From: Aestuariibacter sp. GS-14
GTDB taxonomy: Bacteria > Pseudomonadota > Gammaproteobacteria > Enterobacterales > Alteromonadaceae
Assembly: GCF_006494365.1 (NCBI RefSeq)
Contig: NZ_VHIP01000018.1
Location: 25,939 to 89,938 of the forward strand
Reading direction: 5' to 3'
DNA length: 64,000 nucleotides
The position numbers were made by a program, and so were the translations under genes. Below the pieces are notes generated by a model, which worked only from the letters and a program-made list of their open reading frames with translations, had not been told where the DNA came from and made no database searches. Below are positions 1 through 11,000 of this stretch, piece after piece (the stretch's first letter is position 1; the number at the start of each line of letters is the position of its first letter).

Positions 1-57
1 TTCCGCTCAGCCTTTTGCACATTGTTGAGAACCGAAATTACCGGGTTGTAAAACCGG

Positions 58-447
58 CTATGCCAGTAACACAGAATTAATCGTCACCAGACTAACCGTG
101 CTGATCCCTGCCAAAATAAATAAATTCACGCCGTAATGGTCTTCTTTTCTGCGGCTGCGACGAGAGCGTAAGAACATCGTCAGCAAACTGGCTCCCAGGC
201 AAACCTGCAGTAATCGGATTAATGCGCTCATGTACTCGGGTGACCAGCTGGTACGCCCGTCAATCCCCCAGAATTGCTGCACACCACTCACCATTTCCGG
301 ACGTGCAAAATGAAACAGAATGAGACATACCACCAACGCCAACCACACCAGGGAATTCAGGGTTATGACGATCCGATAGTACGCATCCTGTTCGCGCGAT
401 TTCTTGCGGCGATCTTCACCAAATCGAATAGCCTGTTGTACTGCCAT
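58..447 (-). CDS. small inner-membrane protein, unknown function
   Basis: I do not recognise the family. The 129-residue product starts with a basic, charged stretch (about 25 residues, rich in Arg, Lys and Glu), followed by three or four hydrophobic segments (roughly residues 27-47, 72-92 and 108-128) separated by an Arg-rich loop, so it is probably an integral inner-membrane protein with a cytoplasmic N-terminus. The ATG at 447 is chosen because GAGAGG lies 5 bases upstream; the frame is open 15 codons further, but without a better ribosome site. It is transcribed divergently from asnS. The frame is opposed by a shorter plus-strand ORF with poor composition, which I consider a shadow. Confidence 0.6.
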   Translation of the reverse strand: MAVQQAIRFGEDRRKKSREQDAYYRIVITLNSLVWLALVVCLILFHFARPEMVSGVQQFWGIDGRTSWSPEYMSALIRLLQVCLGASLLTMFLRSRRSRRKEDHYGVNLFILAGISTVSLVTINSVLLA

Positions 448-645
448 ACTGCCTCTCACTTTTCTTCGCAACCTTGTTTGTTCGAAAATCAATCAAACCG
501 TAAATTCCAGCGATACAAATTTGACCGATTCACTGTAGATATCGGCATTTTTCGATTTTTGTTTAATAAATCTGGATGCAATCAACCAAGGGCTGTGCGA
601 TGATTTGCGTTTTAGCACAAAATCTATTTGTTGGAGAGAATAACC

Positions 646-2043
646 ATGACACACGCCCCCGTTGTCGACGTACTTGCTGGTAAGTACGCGGTTGGCGAAA
701 CGGTAACTGTAAAAGGCTGGGTTCGCACCCGTCGTGATTCAAAAGCCGGCTTGTCGTTCATTGCCTTGCATGATGGCAGCTGTTTTGACCCTGTGCAGGT
801 CATTGCGCTGAATTCGTTACCTAATTACGCTGACATACAACGCCTGACGGCGGGTTGTTCTTTAGCAGTTACTGCCACTGTGAAGGCATCTGAAGGCCAG
901 GGCCAGGCGCTCGAATTAGATGCCGTCGAAGTAAACATTGTGGGTTGGGTGGAAAATCCTGACACGTACCCAATGGCTGCAAAACGTCACAGTATCGAAT
1001 ACCTGCGTGAACACGCGCACCTGCGTCCACGTACTAATGTGATTGGCGCGGTAACCCGCGTTCGCAACTGTTTGTCACAGGCGATCCACCGGTTTTTCCA
1101 CGAACGCGGCTATTTTTGGGTAAGTACGCCCATTATCACTGCCAGCGATACCGAAGGTGCGGGTGAATTGTTCCGCGTATCCACGCTGGACATGATGAAC
1201 ATCCCAACCACCGATCAAGGTAAAGTGGATTACAGCCAGGATTTCTTCGGTCGTGAAGCTTATCTGACGGTATCAGGTCAGTTGAACGGTGAAACCTATG
1301 CCTGTGCGATGTCAAAAATCTATACGTTCGGCCCGACTTTCCGTGCTGAAAACAGCAACACGTCCCGTCACCTCGCTGAATTCTGGATGATTGAACCGGA
1401 AGTGGCTTTTGCCGATTTAGGTGACATTGCGCAATTAGCGGAAGACATGCTGAAATACGTGTGTAAAGCGGTGTTGGAAGAGCGTGCGGATGACATGGCC
1501 TTTTTCGCTGATCGCATCAATAAAGATGCCATTAGCCGCCTGGAAAAACTGGTAAACAGTGACTTTGTTCGCATGAACTACACTGACGCCATTTCTATTT
1601 TGGAAAACTGCGGCAAAGACTTTGAATTCCCGGTTAGCTGGGGAATCGACCTGTCGAGTGAGCATGAGCGCTACCTGGCGGAAGAGCATGTTGGTGCACC
1701 CATCATCATGCAAAACTATCCGAAAGACATTAAAGCGTTTTACATGCGCCTGAACGACGATGGCAAAACCGTAGCAGCCATGGACGTGCTGGCACCGGGC
1801 ATTGGCGAAATCATTGGCGGCTCGCAGCGCGAAGAACGCCTGGATGTATTTGACAGCCGTCTGGAAGCAATGGGCCTTAGCAAAGAAGACTACGGTTGGT
1901 ACCGTGATCTGCGTCGATACGGCACCGTACCACACGCCGGATTTGGCTTGGGCTTTGAACGTCTGGTTGCTTATGTAACCGGTATGCAAAACGTGCGTGA
2001 CGTTATCCCCTTCCCGCGTACACCTGGTAACGCAAGTTACTAA
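646..2043 (+). CDS. asnS: asparaginyl-tRNA synthetase
   Basis: This cytoplasmic class IIb aminoacyl-tRNA synthetase charges tRNA-Asn with asparagine using ATP. The 465 residues match the usual bacterial AsnRS length. The N-terminal OB-fold anticodon-binding domain (about residues 15-110, with [10 protein letters not shown]) is followed by the class II catalytic domain: motif 2 region around [21 protein letters not shown] and C-terminal motif 3 [13 protein letters not shown]. The start at 646 (MTHAPVVDV) has GGAGAG eight bases upstream; an in-frame start 18 bases earlier lacks a ribosome site and would add residues not typical of the family. It is monocistronic, followed directly by a strong intrinsic terminator. 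Confidence 0.97.
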   Translation: MTHAPVVDVLAGKYAVGETVTVKGWVRTRRDSKAGLSFIALHDGSCFDPVQVIALNSLPNYADIQRLTAGCSLAVTATVKASEGQGQALELDAVEVNIVGWVENPDTYPMAAKRHSIEYLREHAHLRPRTNVIGAVTRVRNCLSQAIHRFFHERGYFWVSTPIITASDTEGAGELFRVSTLDMMNIPTTDQGKVDYSQDFFGREAYLTVSGQLNGETYACAMSKIYTFGPTFRAENSNTSRHLAEFWMIEPEVAFADLGDIAQLAEDMLKYVCKAVLEERADDMAFFADRINKDAISRLEKLVNSDFVRMNYTDAISILENCGKDFEFPVSWGIDLSSEHERYLAEEHVGAPIIMQNYPKDIKAFYMRLNDDGKTVAAMDVLAPGIGEIIGGSQREERLDVFDSRLEAMGLSKEDYGWYRDLRRYGTVPHAGFGLGFERLVAYVTGMQNVRDVIPFPRTPGNASY

Positions 2044-2066
2044 ACCGGGCATTAAAAAACGAACAC

Positions 2067-2095
2067 AAAAGGCAGCGTCATCGCTGCCTTTTTTA
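2067..2095 (+). terminator. intrinsic terminator after asnS
   Basis: The stem AAGGCAGCG / CGCTGCCTT closes a TCAT loop and is followed by a run of T. It lies 24 bases after the asnS stop codon, separating asnS from the pqi operon. Confidence 0.9.
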
Positions 2096-2185
2096 TGTTA
2101 ATTATCAACCTTCTCAATCTATCAGACTACAAACAAGCCCTCATCTGAGGTAATCTGTGTATCTACATGTTTGTTGGCGCTCATC

Positions 2186-3334
2186 ATGTCCGAAACAACC
2201 TCATCCTGCGAACTCATTTGCTCACAATGCGAAGCCACCGTGAATGTGCCGCATTTGCAGCACAAACAACGCGCAGTTTGCCCAAGGTGCGGTCACACTC
2301 TGAGCATTTATCACAAACAGGATTACGCACTTTGCTTGTCGTTAGCTGTTAGCGCGCTGTTTTTTCTGTGCTTGTCATTGCCTTTTAACTTTTTATCCTT
2401 TCGTGCCAGCGGCCAGCAAAACAACATTGATTTACCCGGAGGCTTGTCTGTGCTGATTGACCAGGATTATCTCTCCCTTGCAATTATAACAGGTCTTGCC
2501 ACGCTTGTTTTACCCGGGCTCGTGTTACTTGGGTTAACGATATTATTGTGGGGCCGCCTGTTTGCCACCCCTCAAAACTGGATGAAGACCGTATTATTTT
2601 GGGTAGAAGTGTTAATGCCCTGGAGCATGGCGGAAATTTTCTTACTGGGAACGCTGGTGAGCCTGATAAAGATAACCTCTCTGGCAGATGTCGCCATTGG
2701 CATGTCGTTTTACGCTTTCGTGTTATTCAGTGTTTGTATGAGTGCTGCACTATTTTACTTTGACGATACGCGTATAAAAATCTGGCTGTATAACGGCGAT
2801 TTACCTCAAATTAAGCCGCTTAGCCCGGCAGCAGCGAGTCTCAGTATTCAGCGCACCTGGGCTTTATTGTTTACGGCCGTGCTACTTTACATACCGGCTA
2901 ATGCGCTCCCCATCATGCATACTGAATTGTTTGGCAATGACGAACCCAATACCATTATGGGCGGTGTGATCAGTTTATGGCAAAGCGGATCCTACCCTAT
3001 TGCAGCGGTTATTTTTGGTGCTAGTATACTCATCCCTATAGCCAAACTGGTGGTTTTGGCTGGTTTGACCTATGCAGTTCAATACCACGAGCTAACCCGG
3101 CCTGACAGGCAAATCCGCTATTACCGCTTTATTGAATTTATTGGCCGATGGTCGATGATAGATGTGTTTGTTGTTGCTATTCTGGTAGCGCTGATCCAGT
3201 TGGGCAGTACCTTATCTATTTATCCCGGACCGGCAGCGCTGGCGTTTTGTGCCTTAGTATTTGTTACCATGCTGGCTGCAATGACATTTGATACCCGACT
3301 AATCTGGCAGCAAAGGACAGTCTGTACACCATGA
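2186..3334 (+). CDS. pqiA: PqiA-family inner-membrane protein (MCE transport system)
   Basis: PqiA/YebS-type proteins are the inner-membrane partners of MCE-domain proteins that move lipids across the periplasm. Two PqiA domains are visible, each with about four membrane segments. The N-terminal one is preceded by a zinc-ribbon-like pair of motifs (CSQC near residue 15 and CPRC near residue 36). The second domain, from about residue 215, contains the typical ANALPIM motif but its own ribbon cysteines are missing, unlike the E. coli protein, which has ribbons before both domains. ATG at 2186 is favoured over a TTG at 2171, although neither has a strong ribosome site. It overlaps pqiB by four bases (ATGA), indicating translational coupling. 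Confidence 0.9.
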   Translation: MSETTSSCELICSQCEATVNVPHLQHKQRAVCPRCGHTLSIYHKQDYALCLSLAVSALFFLCLSLPFNFLSFRASGQQNNIDLPGGLSVLIDQDYLSLAIITGLATLVLPGLVLLGLTILLWGRLFATPQNWMKTVLFWVEVLMPWSMAEIFLLGTLVSLIKITSLADVAIGMSFYAFVLFSVCMSAALFYFDDTRIKIWLYNGDLPQIKPLSPAAASLSIQRTWALLFTAVLLYIPANALPIMHTELFGNDEPNTIMGGVISLWQSGSYPIAAVIFGASILIPIAKLVVLAGLTYAVQYHELTRPDRQIRYYRFIEFIGRWSMIDVFVVAILVALIQLGSTLSIYPGPAALAFCALVFVTMLAAMTFDTRLIWQQRTVCTP

Positions 3335-4974
3335 CCCAAGATGCAAATATAAAACCCACTACCCCCATCTCCAAGGTTTGGGTAATTCCTATTCTTGCCT
3401 TACTGGTGGGTGGCTGGATGGTGTATTACCAGTGGAAAAATCAAGGGCCGTTGATCACCATTAACATGCCTTCAGCAAGCGGCATCGAAATCAATAAAAC
3501 ACCGATTAAAGTGCGCGATTTAGACATCGGCCAGGTAAAACGCATTGAGCTGAACCCCGACTTAAACGGTGTTACAGTAACCGCCAGAATCGAAAACAAC
3601 GCAGCACATCTGCTAAATGAAAACACTCAGTTTTGGGTAGTCGCGCCGCGTATTTCGGTGTCAGAAGTCTCGGGATTAAACACGCTGCTTTCAGGTAGCT
3701 TTATTGCTATGACTGCAGAAAGTGGCGATAAGGAAACCTTTCATTTTACCGCGTTGGAACGACCGCCGGTTACACCACCAGGCACACCGGGGCTCCACGT
3801 CAAACTTACCAGTCAGAATGATGAACTCACCTATAAACCCGGTGACACTCTTATTTATAAAGGCTTTAAAGTAGGTGAGTTTGAAGAAGTTATCTTCAAT
3901 GTTGAAGAAGGGGTAATAGAATACCGCGCCTTCATACACGATCCTTACCATAACCTCATCAACGCCAATACCCGCTTTTGGAATGTCAGTGGCGTTAAAT
4001 TGCAATTGGCCTCAACCGGCCTAACCATTCAAACCGGTAGTCTGGAAACTCTGTTAGCCAACGGCGTCACCTTTGGTAATCCGCTGGGAGTAAGCAAAGG
4101 CGCAGCGATAGAAAATGACGCAGAATTTGTTATTTACAACGACTACGACGCTGCCGCAGATGAGCGCTACAAGTACGCGGCGCAATACATATTGTTGATA
4201 GAAGAAAGCGTGAGGGGCCTGACTGTGGGCGCACCTGTGGAATACCGTGGTTTACAAATCGGTAAAGTAGCTGCCATTAATTACGACGCAATTGAACTGG
4301 GTAGTTTACTTGACGATGACTACCCTATTCCCGTACTCGTGAATCTCTATCCGGGGAAAGTTCGTCTGGAAGACAGCGAATCCGGTCTTAAATTATTACG
4401 AGAGCGTCTTGCCCGCTGGATTGGCAAGGATCTGCGTGCCACATTGAGAATGGGTAATGTGCTGACTGGCGGTTTGTACGTTGATTTACAGCATGTGGAT
4501 GTTCAGCAATTAGCCGCAATACAAACCATTAACGGCTACGATGTTATTCCTACCGTATCCAATGAATTTACGCAGCTAACCCAGAAGGCTGACGCTATCA
4601 TGGACAAAATCAATGCCTTACCGCTGGAGGATTTGATTTCCCAGGTAAGTGATGTGGTAAAAACCCTGGAAGCCGCAGCGGTTTCGGTAAACCAAACCAG
4701 CGACAACTTTGACGCAACACTTGCCGCTTTCAATACAAAAGAGCTAAACGCCCAAATTCAACAAGCGTTACAGTCTTTTGAATCCCTTTTGAAGCACTAC
4801 TCTCAAGGGGGCTTAAGTAAAGCGGAAATTGCTGAAACCATGAATGCACTTCAAGATACCTTACGCGCCATACAGCCATTGTTGCGTCAATTAAATACCA
4901 CGCCAAACGGGCTGATATTTTCAGATAATGCCACGGTTGACATTCAACCCAAAGCACAAGGGGTAAACCCATGA
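3331..4974 (+). CDS. pqiB: PqiB, triple-MCE-domain periplasmic tunnel protein
   Basis: This protein is anchored by one N-terminal membrane helix (about residues 14-32, VWVIPILALLVGGW) and carries three consecutive MCE/MlaD domains (roughly residues 40-140, 155-260 and 285-395), each opening with a variant of the phrase ‘VRDLDIGQVKRI / YKGFKVGEFEEV / YRGLQIGKVAAI’. A long C-terminal helical region follows (residues 410-530), which in E. coli PqiB forms the needle-like extension of the hexameric tunnel bridging inner and outer membranes. The 547 residues equal the usual PqiB length. It is coupled to pqiA and pqiC by ATGA overlaps. Confidence 0.95.
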   Translation: MTQDANIKPTTPISKVWVIPILALLVGGWMVYYQWKNQGPLITINMPSASGIEINKTPIKVRDLDIGQVKRIELNPDLNGVTVTARIENNAAHLLNENTQFWVVAPRISVSEVSGLNTLLSGSFIAMTAESGDKETFHFTALERPPVTPPGTPGLHVKLTSQNDELTYKPGDTLIYKGFKVGEFEEVIFNVEEGVIEYRAFIHDPYHNLINANTRFWNVSGVKLQLASTGLTIQTGSLETLLANGVTFGNPLGVSKGAAIENDAEFVIYNDYDAAADERYKYAAQYILLIEESVRGLTVGAPVEYRGLQIGKVAAINYDAIELGSLLDDDYPIPVLVNLYPGKVRLEDSESGLKLLRERLARWIGKDLRATLRMGNVLTGGLYVDLQHVDVQQLAAIQTINGYDVIPTVSNEFTQLTQKADAIMDKINALPLEDLISQVSDVVKTLEAAAVSVNQTSDNFDATLAAFNTKELNAQIQQALQSFESLLKHYSQGGLSKAEIAETMNALQDTLRAIQPLLRQLNTTPNGLIFSDNATVDIQPKAQGVNP

Positions 4975-5546
4975 CCAAAACAGCACTGAGTTTTTTAATG
5001 GCCATGGCAATAGCCGGTTGCAGCAGCAAGCCTGTTACCATGAACTACTATTTGCTTCACGAAACGGCGCAAACCGCTGAAATTCAGGACATTACAAACT
5101 GGCCTGTGATAGAACTCCGATCGCTCACACTACCCGATTACCTGAAACAGCAAAGTCTGATCGTTCAGCTCAGCAGCAGTGAGTTGCACTTTTCACCGCA
5201 ACACCTGTGGTCAGAACCCTTTGAGCAAGGCTTTGCCCAGGCGCTTAAAGACAACCTGGCAAATACCCACAAAATAAGATTACACACACAAAGTGTATGG
5301 ACAAATGCTACACAGTCGGGCTACATTTTAGATATCTCAATTGAAGATTTTATTCCCTCGCACAATGGAATGGTCATACTGCGTGGCACTTATCGATTAG
5401 GACGATCACCGCAATCCGGAAAAATCGTTGAGTTTGCTTTTAATTCGCCACTGAATAAAGACGGATTTGCGCATTCGGTTGAACAAATGCGTGAGCTCGT
5501 TACGAAGTTAGCTAACCAGATCGTGACAGGAATTGAGCACTATTAA
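4971..5546 (+). CDS. pqiC: PqiC, outer-membrane lipoprotein (DUF330/ABC-type auxiliary)
   Basis: The 191-residue product begins with a lipoprotein signal peptide ending in the lipobox IAGC (Cys about residue 17). The rest fits the PqiC/YmbA family, which anchors the PqiB tunnel to the outer membrane: the mature N-terminus has the typical NYYLL strand, then VIELRSLTLPDYL and a WSEPFEQGF motif. Its ATG overlaps the pqiB stop (ATGA). Position as third gene of pqiABC supports the call. Confidence 0.92.
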   Translation: MTKTALSFLMAMAIAGCSSKPVTMNYYLLHETAQTAEIQDITNWPVIELRSLTLPDYLKQQSLIVQLSSSELHFSPQHLWSEPFEQGFAQALKDNLANTHKIRLHTQSVWTNATQSGYILDISIEDFIPSHNGMVILRGTYRLGRSPQSGKIVEFAFNSPLNKDGFAHSVEQMRELVTKLANQIVTGIEHY

Positions 5547-6663
5547 TATCCTCACCAAGCGCATTACTCGTTTTGTAAACTGGCTAATCACCAGTGGTTG
5601 TAAACAGGTTTACGATGAAGATACCAATCGGAAAATCATTGTCATTAATCTGTTTGCCATGGTGGGGATGTCAATAACGTTAATGTTAGGTGTAAGGGCT
5701 CTCACAGATAACGACAATGTGCTGGGTGCTGTGCTGTTGAGTTCAGCTACCCTGTTTGGGCTGTGCAAGGCATTACTCTTACATTCCCGCTTGCTGTATA
5801 ACCATGTACTTGCGCCTTTGATTCTGGTGGTGTCACTGGCGGGCTTGATGTTATTTCTGGTTGCCTCCGGCGGTGTAGCCAATACGGGTCCGCTTTGGAT
5901 TTATGTGCTGCCACCCGTTGCGATGTTCTTTGCCGGCGTGGTTTACGGCGTGATCACGGTTATTGTGTTTATGGCGCTGTGTAGTTACTTATTGTTTGCA
6001 GCCGATGGCATATTTATTGTTGCTGAATACACAACCGAATTTAAACTGCGGTTGCTGTATTCCTTTGCAACAGTCACCTTTTTGTCGGCATTCTATGAAC
6101 ACAGTCGTCAAACCAGCTTCAATATTGTAAAAGATCTCAGTACCAAGTTTGAGAAACAGGCACAACAAGACACGCTTACCCTTTTACCTAATCGCCGCGG
6201 CATTCAACAATTTATTGAGTTTGAAACTGCGCGGGCCAGACGTCAAAAAGCCCCGCTCACTCTGGTGTTATGCGACATAGATCGGTTCAAAAGTGTTAAT
6301 GACACCTACGGCCATGACGGTGGTGATATTATTCTTAAGCATGTGTCATCCCTTTTTAAATCGTCTATCCGGCAACAGGATGGCGTGGCCCGCTGGGGTG
6401 GCGAAGAATTTTTGTTTGTGCTGCCCGACACCGATGAATCAAACGGCGTGGTACTTGCAGAAAAAGTACGCCAGACATTAGCCTCTGCACCGATCGAAAT
6501 TCAGCAAAAGAGCGTATCAGTGACGGCGAGTTTTGGCGTTGCTCAACTGGATTTTGAACAAGGTTTGGACAAAGCACTCTCACTTGCCGACAAGGCACTT
6601 TACAAAGCCAAAGAAAAGGGTCGCAATAAGGTGTTATCTGCGTCATCATTAGTAAGACTATAA
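5533..6663 (+). CDS. membrane diguanylate cyclase (GGDEF)
   Basis: The protein makes the second messenger cyclic di-GMP. About six hydrophobic segments span residues 35-190, after which a GGDEF domain runs from roughly residue 205 to 375. The active site reads GGEEF near residue 290, and the RxxD inhibitory I-site (RQQD) sits exactly five residues upstream, so product inhibition is likely. The substrate-binding phrase DIDRFKSVNDTYGHDGGD is intact. The only upstream start is TTG at 5533, which lies inside the end of pqiC with a 14-base overlap, implying translational coupling to the pqi operon; its ribosome site is poor and the true start may differ. The sensory membrane part is not a family I can name. 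Confidence 0.88.
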   Translation: MSTINILTKRITRFVNWLITSGCKQVYDEDTNRKIIVINLFAMVGMSITLMLGVRALTDNDNVLGAVLLSSATLFGLCKALLLHSRLLYNHVLAPLILVVSLAGLMLFLVASGGVANTGPLWIYVLPPVAMFFAGVVYGVITVIVFMALCSYLLFAADGIFIVAEYTTEFKLRLLYSFATVTFLSAFYEHSRQTSFNIVKDLSTKFEKQAQQDTLTLLPNRRGIQQFIEFETARARRQKAPLTLVLCDIDRFKSVNDTYGHDGGDIILKHVSSLFKSSIRQQDGVARWGGEEFLFVLPDTDESNGVVLAEKVRQTLASAPIEIQQKSVSVTASFGVAQLDFEQGLDKALSLADKALYKAKEKGRNKVLSASSLVRL

Positions 6664-6907
6664 ATTGTACTAAGTTACCACACTGATTCCTTAATTCGAC
6701 TTGCTGTTATGGCAGGCATTGTCGGTGTGCCTTAGCTGCGCTTTGCAGACTGACGTTCGGTTACAAATCACAATGATAAACGCACAACTGTGACGGTATC
6801 TTTACATTACTCATAGACAGTTACATTTGAGTTCTCTGTTTAGCGCGGGATATCGTCAATAATAATGATAACAGTGCATCAACAAGGGTTATTGGAAGTT
6901 TTTTACT

Positions 6908-8062
6908 ATGAAATGGATCATAAAAATCGGTCTACCCGTTTTAGTTTTGTTGGTAGGTTTTGGTGCCATGAAAGGCGTAACGGCGCTTGGTGAGGAAGAA
7001 GGTGAAAACAAACCTTTGGATACACGTCCAACCGTGAAAATAACGCAATTGACCCCAGTGGCGTATCCGGTTGAAATTGAAGCATTCGGCGAACTTTCAC
7101 CACTAGAATCCACTAATCTGTCAGCGCAAGTCAGCGGCGAAATCACTAGCTGGAATCCGCAATTTTTAGCTGGTGGCATAGTTAAACGCGGTGAAATTCT
7201 ATTCAGTATCGAAAAGGACGCTTATGAAGCTGCGCTGCTTCAAGCGGAAGCGAATCTTGCTTCCGCAGAGTCTGCTCTGATTCAGGAAAAAGCGCAGGCA
7301 CGTGTGGCCGAGCGCGAAGCCGCCACCTTACCCGATGCACAGGTTACTGACTTGTATCTGCGCAAACCGCAAATTTTGAGTGCCCAAGCAGCATTAAAAG
7401 CGGCTCAGGCACAATTGAAAATAGCCAAGCGCGATTTAGCCAACTGTGATGTTACTGCCCCTTACGATGCGCTTATTGTTTCGCGCAACATTGGCAGTGG
7501 CGATTTTGTTGCTGCCGGCAGTACAGCGGCCTTGCTCTATAATATTGAAATGGGGGAAGTGGTATTTCCACTGGCTCGTTTTGATCAAGCGTTTCTGCCA
7601 GGGCAATTTGGCGATGTAGAAGCCACGATTACCTTAATGAACCGCCAGGACGACATTATTTCCCGCGTGGGTACTATACATCGCGATACGGGCATTGTTG
7701 ATACCAGTACCCGCATGACGCATCTGGTTGCCCGCGTTGACGACCCGTACGGCATCAAATCAGGCTTGCCAGCACTAAAATTCGGCGCTTACACCCAGGT
7801 TCAGTTTGTCGGTAAGACGCTTGAAAATATCTACAAAATTCCGCAGGAACTCATTAACAAACGCCAGATTTGGGTATTGGACAGCGAAGATAAGCTGATA
7901 CCCAAAGCGGTAACCGTGGTCCGAGAAGTAGGCAGTGACTTTCTGATCCGTGCTGATATCAACAGTCAGGATCGCATTGTAATGACCTTACCTGAATACC
8001 CGCAAAGTGGCATGGCTGTGAAAGTAATAGCCAATGAGAAACTGGTCGCGAAGCAACCTTAA
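6908..8062 (+). CDS. RND efflux periplasmic adaptor (membrane fusion protein)
   Basis: This is a HlyD/AcrA-type adaptor that links an inner-membrane RND pump to an outer-membrane channel. After an N-terminal membrane anchor (residues 5-24) the lipoyl half-motif (SAQVSGEITSW, about residue 75) leads into a helical hairpin with alternating Ala/Gln/Glu (residues 95-180), the second lipoyl half (NCDVTAPYDALIVSRNIGSGDFV) and beta-barrel domains. Length (384) is normal. It is followed after 17 bases by its pump gene. No outer-membrane factor gene is present, so a TolC-like protein encoded elsewhere is probably used. Confidence 0.93.
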   Translation: MKWIIKIGLPVLVLLVGFGAMKGVTALGEEEGENKPLDTRPTVKITQLTPVAYPVEIEAFGELSPLESTNLSAQVSGEITSWNPQFLAGGIVKRGEILFSIEKDAYEAALLQAEANLASAESALIQEKAQARVAEREAATLPDAQVTDLYLRKPQILSAQAALKAAQAQLKIAKRDLANCDVTAPYDALIVSRNIGSGDFVAAGSTAALLYNIEMGEVVFPLARFDQAFLPGQFGDVEATITLMNRQDDIISRVGTIHRDTGIVDTSTRMTHLVARVDDPYGIKSGLPALKFGAYTQVQFVGKTLENIYKIPQELINKRQIWVLDSEDKLIPKAVTVVREVGSDFLIRADINSQDRIVMTLPEYPQSGMAVKVIANEKLVAKQP

Positions 8063-8079
8063 GTCACGGAAGGCATGAA

Positions 8080-11000
8080 ATGAAAGATCCTTTAGATACG
8101 CAGAGTGGCTTAATTGCGTGGTTCGCACGAAATCCGGTTGCCGCTAACCTGCTGATGTTTTTTATTCTGATCATGGGTGCCACCGGTTACGGTAGTATTC
8201 AGCGACAGATGTTTCCGAACATCGAAATTAACTACATAAATATAAGTGCCCAGTATCCAGGCGCCTCGCCTCAGGAGATTGAAGAAAGCATCCTGATTAA
8301 AATTGAAGAGAGCCTGAAAGACGTCAGTGAAATTAAGCGCACGATTTCCCGTGCCTACCGTAACAATGGTCGGGTATCACTGGAAATCGATAAAGACGAG
8401 GAACTCGCTGACGTACTCGACAAGGTAAAACTGCGCGTTGACAGTATTGCGACCTTTCCTGCCGATATGGAACCGGTCACCATTTCACAGGCTGAATTCC
8501 AGCAACAGGTATATGAAATGGCGCTGGTGGGTGATATTCCGCTGGAAGAACTCAAACCTATTGCCCGTGAAATTGAAGATGAACTGCTACAGTTATCGTC
8601 TATCTCTCTGGCCAATGCCCGCGTACCTACCGATGAAATTGGTATAGAAGTAAAACCTGAGATGTTGAGGATGTATAACCTCACTATTTCTGATGTAGCA
8701 AATGCCATTAATCAGTACTCTGCCAACGTATCGGCAGGTCAGTTACGCACAGATGCTGGCCTGGTTTCTGTGCGTATTGAAAACCAGTACTACGATGGCG
8801 ATGAGTTCGCAAGTATTCCGGTTAAAGTGGGTCCGGACGGTGCAAAAGTGCTGCTGTCGGATATTGCCGTCATCAAAGACGGTTTTACGGAAGGCGAACG
8901 CTACTTCCGCTACACCGGCCAAAATGCCGTTCTCATAGCGGTAAATGCCACCAAATCACAAAACATCGTGCCCATTGCCGAAACAGTTAAAAACTATATG
9001 GCGCACAAAAATGAAGAACTACCAGCCGGTCTAAAACTAAAAGAACTGGTAGACATGACTTACTACCTGAATGCCCGTCTGGAAATGATGCTGAACAACC
9101 TGATTCAGGGTGCGATTCTGGTAGCCATGATGCTTACCCTGTTCCTGCGTTTTCGCCTTGCGTTCTGGGTAATGGTTGGTCTTCCGCTTTGTTTCCTCGG
9201 CGCTGTAATGCTGATGCCGATGTTCAGCGTGAGTGTGAATATATTGTCATTGTTCGCCTTTATTATGGTGCTGGGGATCGTGGTTGACGATGCCATTGTT
9301 ATTGGTGAGAGCGCCTATTCGGAAATAGAGTCCAAGGGAGGTGGTGTTGATAACGTTATTCGCGGCGCCAAGCGAGTTGCAACGCCAGCAACCTTTGGGG
9401 TATTAACTACCATCGCGGTTTTTGCCCCTTTCACACTTAGTAGCGGCCCTGAAGGTGAGTTCTTTTATAACATTGCGGTGGTAGTGATCCTGTGTCTGAC
9501 ATTCAGTTTAATTGAATCAAAGCTGATCCTGCCCGCACACATCGCCAACATTAAATTCCAACCGGTAAAACCGAATGGCTGGCGTGTTAAATTTAACAAC
9601 CGGTTTAATGCCTTTGTTAATGGTCCATACCGTCGCACGGTAACCAGAGCCATTGAGATCCGCTGGCTGGTTCTGGCCATTTTTATTGCGCTGCTCATGT
9701 TAAGCTGGGGCTTGGTAGCCGGCAATCACGTGCGTATTGTACCCAATCCCAAGGTGCCTCACGACTTCCCGTCAATTGGCATTGAGATGAACGAAAACGT
9801 GTCGGATATGGCTACCATTGAAGCCCTGAAAACCATTGAAAAGGTTATTTGGGATATCGAAGAACAAACCATCCGTGAATACGGCAGTGGCATGATCAAG
9901 GACTTGTTAGCATTCAATGAATCACGCACGGAAGCCCGTTTGGTAATTCCTCTTGTAGACGAAGACAAACGCCATTTCAACACCTTCGAATTGGCCCGCA
10001 AGTGGCGTGAAAACATACCTGAAATTCCAGGTATGAAAAGCTTCAGTATCGAAGATGACGTTAACGGTGGCGGTGATGACGGTGAATTTGGTTACCTGAT
10101 TTATGGTGCCGATATCAAATCCCTGAACGAAGCGGGCTTGCGCTTTATTCAGATGCTGCAACAGGAAAAAGGCTTATACGATATCAGCTCCACCATTGAT
10201 CCTGCCAGCAAAGAAGTGCGAATGACCCTGTTACCGGCAGCGTATGAACTGGGGCTGACTTTACGCAGCATTGCCAATCAGGTGGGACTGAGCTTCTATG
10301 GTGGCGAAGCGCAGCGCGTCATTCGCGACGGTGAGGAAGTCCGGGTTATGGTGCGTTACCCTCGCCTAACCCGTGAACGTTTCTCTGATTTGAAATATAC
10401 AGTCATTCAAACACCCAGCGGTGTTGAAGTATTACTGGGTGATGTAGTCGCGCTCAGTGAAGAGCCCGGGATAAGTTATATTCGCCGCGAAGAAGGCTTC
10501 CGCTCAGTGTATATATGGGGCGCGATTGACGAAGAACTAGTTGAGCCTAATGCAGTAGTTAGCACTATCGATGAAAAAATCCTGCCAGCTTTGCTTGAAG
10601 AATATCCAGATATTCAAATGCAGTTAGGCGGGGATATTGAAGAACAACAGGCGCAACAAGACGAGCAAGTTATGTTCTTCACTGCGGCCATGATCATGGT
10701 GTATATCCTGTTAGCGATTCCGCTAAAAAGTTATGGTCAGCCTATTATCATTATGTCGGTTATCCCCTTCAGCTTGACCGGGGCGATTTGGTCACACTTC
10801 CTATTGGATCTCGATCTGAGCCTGATGTCTACTTTTGGCCTGATCGCTGCTGCCGGTGTGGTTATCAACGATTCACTGGTAATGACCGATTACATTAACC
10901 AAAAACGCGCTGAGGGATATTCTATTCTTGACGCCGCACGGCAGGCTGGTAGTGCACGATTCAGGGCAATTACCCTTACGTCAATTACCACTTTTGCGGG

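Noticed and set aside
1435-2052. A 205-codon minus-strand frame inside asnS
   Set aside because: It is antisense to a highly conserved gene, has no family features and no ribosome site.
9105-10161. Minus-strand frames inside the RND pump gene
   Set aside because: Serine/threonine-rich shadow frames opposite a strongly conserved transporter.
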